Shown piece after piece: positions 1-6,530 of a DNA stretch of 6,530 nt (position 1 is the stretch's first letter; each line of letters opens with the position of its first letter). The notes beneath the pieces were generated by a model that saw only the letters and a program-made list of their open reading frames with translations, searched no databases and was not told the DNA's origin. The position numbers and the translations under genes are program-made. Location of the stretch: positions 1 to 6,530 of the forward strand of contig DAHVRG010000221.1 of the NCBI GenBank assembly GCA_027322565.1. The letters run 5' to 3'. The DNA is from Georgenia sp. (GTDB lineage: Bacteria > Actinomycetota > Actinomycetes > Actinomycetales > Actinomycetaceae).

Positions 1-100
1 GCGCGAGCTCGAGGGGCTCGTCGTGCTCCCGACAGCCACCACCGACGCCTTCGAGCGCCGGATCGCCGGTGCCATCGACGCACCGCCCCCGGACGCCTGA
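1..100 (+). CDS. C-terminal end of an unidentified plus-strand gene (partial)
   Basis: An open frame starting at base 2 runs in from the left edge and stops at TGA 98-100, giving 32 residues. The visible end begins RELEGLVVLPTATTDAFERR and closes with a Pro/Asp/Ala-rich tail (APPPDA). Of the 32 codons, 29 end in G or C, as in the definite genes of this window, which supports real coding. A hairpin series starts 26 bases after the stop, as expected at the end of a transcription unit. The gene converges on pyk and so is not part of the gltBD-pyk unit. The fragment is too short and carries no motif I recognise, so I assign no function. The start and nearly all of the protein lie outside the window. 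Confidence 0.55.
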   Translation, partial: RELEGLVVLPTATTDAFERRIAGAIDAPPPDA

Positions 101-125
101 CGCGACTCCAGCTCGCCACCACGCC

Positions 126-162
126 GCTCCCACGCGCCGGGGCTCGTCCTGGCGGTGGGAGC
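126..162 (+). terminator. Hairpin 1 of the convergent terminator array
   Basis: Arm 126-133 (GCTCCCAC) pairs perfectly with 155-162 (GTGGGAGC). After one bulged G at 134, bases 135-142 continue pairing with 147-154, closing on the four-base loop CTCG at 143-146. That makes 16 pairs in plus-strand RNA, two of them G-U. In minus-strand RNA the two G-U pairs become C-A mismatches, so the fold favours the plus transcript. It lies just after the plus-strand stop at 100. No T-tract follows, which is common for intrinsic terminators in GC-rich actinobacteria. Its role as a terminator is inferred from structure and position. Confidence 0.55.
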
Positions 163-163
163 A

Positions 164-205
164 GGCGGCGGTCCGCCCGAGCTGCTCGCCGGGCGGACCG
201 CCGTC
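164..205. terminator. Hairpin 2: strong, probably bidirectional terminator
   Basis: Bases 166-178 and 191-203 form a perfect 13-bp inverted repeat (core arm GGCGGTCCGCCC), with a 12-base loop at 179-190. In plus-strand RNA the stem extends by one G-U pair (165/204) and one G-C pair (164/205), giving 15 pairs. The hairpin lies between two convergent genes: the unidentified plus-strand gene ending at 100 and pyk ending at 252. A perfect GC-rich stem works in either direction, so it can stop transcription from both sides and limit antisense read-through. There is no T-tract on either side. An alternative role as a protein-binding palindrome is possible, but the 12-base gap and the location favour an RNA hairpin. 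Confidence 0.7.
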
Positions 206-223
206 GGCGGTGTCCCTACCGCC
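206..223. terminator. Hairpin 3: short stem next to the pyk end
   Basis: GGCGGT (206-211) pairs with ACCGCC (218-223) around the six-base loop GTCCCT. It abuts hairpin 2 and is the first sizeable stem met by transcription leaving pyk, 28 bases past the pyk stop. The arm sequence ACCGCC also occurs in hairpin 2 (197-202), so the two could compete for partners. The stem is only 6 bp and has no T-tract, so it is probably an accessory part of the array. Confidence 0.35.
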
Positions 224-251
224 TGCGCCTGTCGTGGCGTCGGGTGACCGC

Positions 252-1673
252 TCAGCGGGGAGGCAGTTCGCCGACCCGGTGCACCCGGATCGAGTTCGTG
301 CTGCCGACCTGGCCGGGCGGCATGCCGGCGACGATGACGACGCGGTCGCCGTCCTCGGCCAGCCCGGAGCTGCCGAGCACCTTGTCCACCTGGGACACCA
401 TGTCGTCGGTGTGCGCGACCTCCGGAACCTCGTAGGTCTGCACCCCCCAGGTGAGCGCGAGGACGTTCCGGGTCGAGCTCAGCGGCGTGAAGGCGAGCAG
501 CGGGATCTTCGAGCGCAGGCGGGACATCCGGCGTGCGGAGTCACCCGACTGGGTGAAGGTGACGAGGTACTTCACCCCGAGCAGCTCGCCGATGTCGGCA
601 GCCGCCCGGGTGATGACCCCGCCCCGGGTGTGCGGGGTAGTGCCGAGCGGGGCGATCCGCTCCCCGCCCTGCTCCTCGGTGTTCTCCACGATCCGGGCCA
701 TCGTGCGGACGGCCTCGATGGGGAACTGGCCCACGGACGTCTCCCCGGAGAGCATGACCGCGTCGGCACCGTCGAGGATGGCGTTCGCGCAGTCGGACAC
801 CTCCGCCCGGGTGGGGCGGGGGTTGCCGATCATCGAGTCGAGCACCTGGGTGGCGACGATGACCGGCTTGGCGTTGCGCCGGGCGAGCTCGACCGCCCGC
901 TTCTGGACGATCGGCACCTCCTCGAGGGGGAGCTCGACGCCGAGGTCGCCGCGGGCGACCATGATGCCGTCGAACGCCCCGACGATCTCGACGAGGTTGT
1001 CCACCGCCTGCGGCTTCTCGATCTTCGCGATGACCGGGACGCGACGACCCTCGTCGTCCATGATCGCGTGGACGTCCTCGATGTCGGCGGCGGACCGGAC
1101 GAAGGACAGTGCGATGACGTCGGCACCGAGCCGGACCGCCCACCGCAGGTCCTCCTTGTCCTTCTCCGACAGGGCCGGGACGCTGACGGCCACCCCCGGC
1201 AGGTTGAGGCCCTTGTTGTTCGAGACGGGACCGGGCACCTCGACCCGGGTGACGACGCGGGGGCCGTCGACCTCGAGGATGCGGACCGCGACCCGGCCGT
1301 CGTCGATGAGGATCCGGTCGCCCGGCTTGCAGTCCCCGGGCAGACCGGCGTACGTGGTCGAGGCGATCTCCGCCGTGCCCGGGACGTCCTCGGTGGTGAT
1401 GGTGAAGGTCTGGCCCTCGGTGAGCTCGACCTCCCCCTCGGCGAAGCGGCCCAGCCGGATCTTGGGACCCTGCAGGTCGACGAGCACCGCGACCGCCCGG
1501 CCGGAGGCCTGGGCCGCAGCCCGGACGCGGTGGTAGACGGCCTCGTGCTCCGCGGCGGACCCGTGGCTCCGGTTGATCCGGGCCACGTCCATGCCGGCGT
1601 CCACGAGTGCTTGGATCTGGTCGGCGGACTCGGTAGCGGGCCCGATGGTGCACACGATCTTCGCTCTACGCAT
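252..1673 (-). CDS. pyk: Pyruvate kinase (K+-independent type by signature)
   Basis: This cytoplasmic enzyme transfers phosphate from phosphoenolpyruvate to ADP, giving pyruvate and ATP in the last step of glycolysis. The product is 473 residues from ATG 1671-1673, the usual family length, and starts MRRAKIVCTIGPA as actinobacterial homologues do. R32, N34, S36 and H37 form the nucleotide/phosphate-binding segment. The B domain covers about 70-165. Catalytic K217 and E219 (AKIEK) and metal-binding D243 (ARGDLG) are present, followed by ATQVLDSM at 274-281 and the NPRPTRAE and DGADAVMLSGE motifs. The C-terminal effector domain ends with a conserved PPG...GSTNSIRVHR segment. The DLQGPKIR motif at 66-73 carries Leu, Gln and Lys at the three positions that distinguish K+-independent enzymes. 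Residue 35 is Arg where hydrophobic residues are common. A longer reading from GTG 1740-1742 would add 23 residues of unconserved appearance and has no Shine-Dalgarno sequence. The gene is the last of the gltB-gltD-pyk series and ends at hairpin terminators. Confidence 0.97.
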   Translation of the reverse strand: MRRAKIVCTIGPATESADQIQALVDAGMDVARINRSHGSAAEHEAVYHRVRAAAQASGRAVAVLVDLQGPKIRLGRFAEGEVELTEGQTFTITTEDVPGTAEIASTTYAGLPGDCKPGDRILIDDGRVAVRILEVDGPRVVTRVEVPGPVSNNKGLNLPGVAVSVPALSEKDKEDLRWAVRLGADVIALSFVRSAADIEDVHAIMDDEGRRVPVIAKIEKPQAVDNLVEIVGAFDGIMVARGDLGVELPLEEVPIVQKRAVELARRNAKPVIVATQVLDSMIGNPRPTRAEVSDCANAILDGADAVMLSGETSVGQFPIEAVRTMARIVENTEEQGGERIAPLGTTPHTRGGVITRAAADIGELLGVKYLVTFTQSGDSARRMSRLRSKIPLLAFTPLSSTRNVLALTWGVQTYEVPEVAHTDDMVSQVDKVLGSSGLAEDGDRVVIVAGMPPGQVGSTNSIRVHRVGELPPR

Positions 1674-1680
1674 GGGGGCC

Positions 1681-1686
1681 AGCCTA
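1681..1686 (-). promoter_or_regulatory. Candidate -10 box of a leaderless pyk promoter
   Basis: On the minus strand the hexamer TAGGCT fits the actinobacterial -10 pattern TANNNT. It is followed by exactly seven bases (GGCCCCC) and then the pyk ATG, so transcription would begin at or next to the A of the start codon. No Shine-Dalgarno sequence precedes this ATG, which agrees with leaderless translation, common in actinobacteria. The -35 region is weak: GTCGTG at 1704-1709, with a 17-base spacer, is the best-placed candidate and matches poorly. The promoter is inferred from pattern and spacing. Confidence 0.5.
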
Positions 1687-1738
1687 GCGCTCGGCGGGGT
1701 GCGCACGACCGGGACGTCAGCCCTGCGGACAGGGGGCG

Positions 1739-3230
<1,492 letters not shown>

Positions 3231-3238
<8 letters not shown>

Positions 3239-6200
3239 TGGACACCTCCAGGATGGTGTTCCACACGTCCGGGGAGCCGACGTCCAGCCCCTCCTGGGCC
3301 GCATCGGCGAGGGCGGCGGAGACGGCCGCGAAACGGCGGGGCAGCACCTTGACGAAGCGGGCGCAGGCGGCGTCCGGGTCGGCGAGCAGCCCGGCGGCGA
3401 CAGCCGACCCGGTGTGCTCGTGGTGGCGGTGCAGCAGGTCGAGGACGATGGAGCGGTCCTCGGCGTCGAGCGCGACGACGAGGAGCTCGCCGTCGGCCAG
3501 CGCCGGGGCGTTGACCCTCCGCTCGTCGAGGTCCAGGACGTAGGCGGTGCCGCCGGACATCCCGGCTCCGAGGTTGCGGCCGGTAGGCCCGGCGATGAGG
3601 ACGGTGCCGCCGGTCATGTACTCCAGAGCGTGGTCGCCCACCCCCTCGACGACGGCGGTGGCCCCAGAGTTGCGCACGCAGAAGCGCTCCCCGACCCGCC
3701 CGGAGAGGAAGAGCTCACCGGAGGTCGCGCCGTAGCCGATGACGTTCCCCGCGACCGTGTTGTCCGCGGCGGTGAGCCGGGACTCCGGCTCGGGCCGGAT
3801 GACGATCCTCCCGCCGCTGAGCGACTTGCCGACGTAGTCGTTGGCGTCGCCCAGGAGCCGCAGCGTGACCCCCGGAGGCAGAACGGCGCCGAAGGACTGG
3901 CCGGCGGTGCCGCGCAGGGTGATGTCGACCGTGCCGTCGGGCAGGCCGGCGGCGCCGTGGCGGCGGGTGACCTCGTGGCCGAGGCGGGTGCCGACGCTGC
4001 GGTGGACGTTGCGCACGGGCAGGTCGATCCGGACCGGTGCGCCGTCGTCGAGGGCGGGGCGGGCCTGCTCGATGAGGCCGACGTCCAGACTTCGGTCCAG
4101 GCCGTGGTCCTGGGCGCGGACGCAGCGCCGCGCCGTGCCGGGGGCGGGGTCGACGGCCGCCAGGATCGGGGAGAGGTCGAGGCCGGCGGCCTTCCAGTGC
4201 CCGACCGCGGTGTCCGTGTCGAGCAGGTCGACCCGGCCCACCGCCTCGTCGATGGACCGCAGCCCGAGCGACGCGAGCAGCTCGCGCACCTCCTGGGCGA
4301 TGAACTCGAAGAAGGCGACGACGTGCTCGGCCCGGCCGGTGTAGCGGGCACGGAGCTCGGGGTTCTGGGTGGCGATGCCGACCGGGCAGGTCTCGAGGTG
4401 GGAGACCCGCATCATGACGCAGCCGGCGACGACGAGCGGGGTGGTGGCGAAGCCGAACTCCTCCGCCCCGAGCAGCGCCGCGACGACGACGTCCCGCCCG
4501 GTCTTGAGCTGTCCGTCGGTCTGGACGACGATGCGGTCGCGCAGCCCGTTGAGCAGGAGCGTCTGCTGGGTCTCGGCCAGCCCGAGCTCCCACGGCCCGC
4601 CAGCGTGCTTGAGCGAGGTGAGCGGGCTGGCGCCCGTCCCGCCGTCGTGCCCGGAGACGAGGACGACGTCGGCGTGCGCCTTGGCCACGCCCGCCGCCAC
4701 GGTCCCGATGCCGACCTCGCTGACGAGCTTGACGTGGATACGGGCCCGCGGGTTGGCGTTCTTCAGGTCGTGGATGAGCTGGGCGAGGTCCTCGATGGAG
4801 TAGATGTCGTGGTGGGGCGGCGGGGAGATGAGCCCGACGCCCGGGGTGGAGTGCCGGGTGCCGGCGATCCACGGGTAGACCTTGGGGCCGGGCAGCTGGC
4901 CGCCCTCCCCCGGCTTCGCGCCCTGCGCGATCTTGATCTGGATGTCGTCGGCGTTGGTGAGGTACTCGGCGGTGACGCCGAAGCGCCCGGAGGCGACCTG
5001 CTTGACCGCCGAGCGACGGCGCGGGTCGCGCAGCCGGTCGGGCTCCTCCCCACCCTCGCCCGTGTTGGACTTCGCGCCGAGCATGTTCATCGCGATCGCG
5101 AGCGTCTCGTGGGCCTCGGCGGAGATCGAGCCGTAGGACATCGCACCGGTGGAGAACCGCTTGACGATCTCGCTGACCGGCTCCACCTCCTCGACCGGGA
5201 TCGGCGTGCCCCGGCGCAGCCGGAAGAGGCCGCGCAGCGTCATGAGGCGCTCGGACTGCTCGTCCACCCGGCGGGTGTAGTCCCGGAAGATGTCCATGCG
5301 GCGGCTCCGGGTGGCGTGCTGCAGCCGGAAGACGGTCTCCGGGTCGAAGAGGTGCGGCTCGCCCTCGCGGCGCCACTGGTACTCCCCGCCCACGGGCAGG
5401 CTGCGGTGCGCCGGGGAGATGCCCGACGGCGGGTAGGCGGTGGCGTGCCGGGCGGCGACCTCGGCGGCGAGGACGTCGAGGCCGACGCCGTCGAGCGGGG
5501 CGGGGGTACCGGTGAAGAAGCGCCCGACGAGCTCACGGGACAGGCCGAGCGACTCGAACACCTGGGCGCCGCGGTAGGAGGCGACGGTGGAGATGCCCAT
5601 CTTGCTCATCACCTTGAGCACGCCCTTGCCGAGCGCGCGGATGACGTTGCGGACCGCCTCCTCGGGGGTGACACCGCTGACTGCGCCGGCGTGGACGAGC
5701 TCCTCGGCGCTCTCCATCGCGAGGTAGGGGTTGACGGCCGCCGCGCCGTAGCCGACGAGGAGGGCGACGTGGTGGACCTCGCGGACGTCGCCGGCCTCGA
5801 CGAGGAGGCTGATCTTCGTGCGGGCACGCCGGCGCAGGGTGTGGTGGTGCACCGCCGCGGTGAGGAGCAGCGAGGGGATGGGCGCCAGGGTGGCGGTGGA
5901 GTGCCGGTCGGACAGGACGATGAAGCTCACGCCGTCCTCGATCGCGGCGTCCACCTCGGCGAAGATCTCCTGCAGCCGCTGCTCCAGTGCTGCTCCCCCG
6001 CCGGCGACCGGGTAGAGCCCGGAGATGACGGCGGAACGCAGCCCGCGCCCGGCGCGCGCGGACCCGATGTGGACGATCTTGGCGAGCTGGTCGTTGTCGA
6101 TCGTCGGGAAGGGCAGGACGAGCTTGCGCACGTGCTCGGGGATCTCGGCGAGCAGGTTGGGCTCGGGCCCGATGGCGCCGCCGAGCGAGGTGACGAGCTC

Positions 6201-6530
6201 CTCGCGGATCGCGTCCAGCGGCGGGTTGGTCACCTGGGCGAACTGCTGGGTGAAGTAGTCGAAGAGCAGTCGGGGCCGGCTGGACAGCACCGCCACCGGG
6301 GTGTCGGTGCCCATCGACCCGAGCGCCTCGACGCCGGTCCCGGCCATCGGGGCCAGGATGATGCGCAGCTCCTCCTCGGTGTAGCCGAACACCTGCTGGC
6401 GCCGCACCACCGAGGAGCGGGAGTGGCGCACGTGCTCGCGCTCGGGCAGGTCGGCGAGGTGGAGGGTGTGCTCGGCGAGCCAGTCGGCGTAGGGCTGGGC
6501 GGCGGCGAGCTCGGCCTTGAGCTCGTCGTC
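3231..6530 (-). CDS. gltB: Glutamate synthase (NADPH) large subunit, GltB (N-terminus missing)
   Basis: GltB makes L-glutamate from 2-oxoglutarate using ammonia released from glutamine. The frame is open to the window edge (first visible residues [20 protein letters not shown]) and gives 1099 residues. The family is about 1500 long, so roughly 400 residues, the glutaminase domain with its N-terminal Cys, lie outside. GTG 6429-6431 is an internal codon, not the start. Visible parts in order are the central domain (to about 400), the FMN/synthase domain (about 400-800, with SNTGEGGE near 488, [30 protein letters not shown] and [20 protein letters not shown]), and the C-terminal beta-helix domain (GDANDYVGK near 890, then [14 protein letters not shown] and MTGG). 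The [3Fe-4S] motif reads [16 protein letters not shown]: visible residues C704, S710 and C715, with Ser (TCC at 4401-4403) where the family has the second Cys. No frameshift or stop is seen. The stop TGA 3231-3233 lies inside gltD. Confidence 0.97.
3243..3249 (-). promoter_or_regulatory. Shine-Dalgarno sequence of gltD
   Basis: The minus-strand sequence GGAGGTG lies within the last codons of gltB, with its GGAGG core six bases before the gltD ATG (3236-3238). It fixes the gltD start and rules out the longer in-frame reading. Because it sits in translated gltB sequence, ribosomes finishing gltB can pass to gltD, which suits subunits needed in fixed ratio. Confidence 0.8.

Noticed and set aside
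1721..1734. Small hairpin CCCTG/CAGGG with a four-base loop between gltD and pyk, considered as a terminator.
   Set aside because: The stem is only 5 bp with no T-tract, and such stems occur by chance at this GC content. It is not strong enough to call as a feature.
3715..5376. A 553-residue minus-strand open frame inside gltB in another frame.
   Set aside because: It is an Arg/Pro/Ala-rich out-of-frame reading of gltB, whose correct frame carries the conserved GOGAT motifs throughout.
6429..6431. GTG as the start of gltB.
   Set aside because: The same frame stays open to the window edge, and the 33 codons before it (including [19 protein letters not shown]) match conserved GltB sequence, so it is an internal Val codon.

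Overview
This window is an ordinary, very GC-rich housekeeping locus from an actinobacterium. Codon third positions are almost all G or C, the pyruvate kinase and glutamate synthase sequences are of actinobacterial type, and one promoter looks leaderless. The gltB-gltD-pyk order fits Micrococcales best, but this placement is an inference and I cannot name a genus.

Layout, left to right. Bases 1-100 hold the last 32 codons of an unidentified plus-strand gene. Bases 101-251 are a convergent intergenic region, almost all of which folds into three consecutive hairpins (126-162, 164-205, 206-223). These are read as a terminator array serving both flanking genes. The rest of the window is coded on the minus strand in the order gltB (6530 to 3231, N-terminus outside the window), gltD (3238 to 1739) and pyk (1673 to 252). 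gltB and gltD overlap by 8 bases, with a strong Shine-Dalgarno sequence for gltD inside the end of gltB. Between gltD and pyk lie 65 bases carrying a probable leaderless promoter for pyk.

Gene cooperation. GltB and GltD are the large and small subunits of NADPH-dependent glutamate synthase (GOGAT). GltD passes electrons from NADPH through FAD and iron-sulfur clusters to FMN in GltB, which makes glutamate from 2-oxoglutarate and glutamine-derived ammonia. Pyruvate kinase makes pyruvate and ATP from phosphoenolpyruvate at the end of glycolysis. Co-location links carbon-skeleton supply to nitrogen assimilation, but pyk can probably also be transcribed alone.

The most unusual observation is in GltB. 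The middle cysteine of the conserved three-cysteine [3Fe-4S] motif (C-x5-C-x4-C) is read as serine (codon TCC at 4401-4403), while the rest of the protein looks intact. This is either a real ligand replacement or a one-base error. I found no mobile element, CRISPR array, tRNA, rRNA or novel multi-gene system here.
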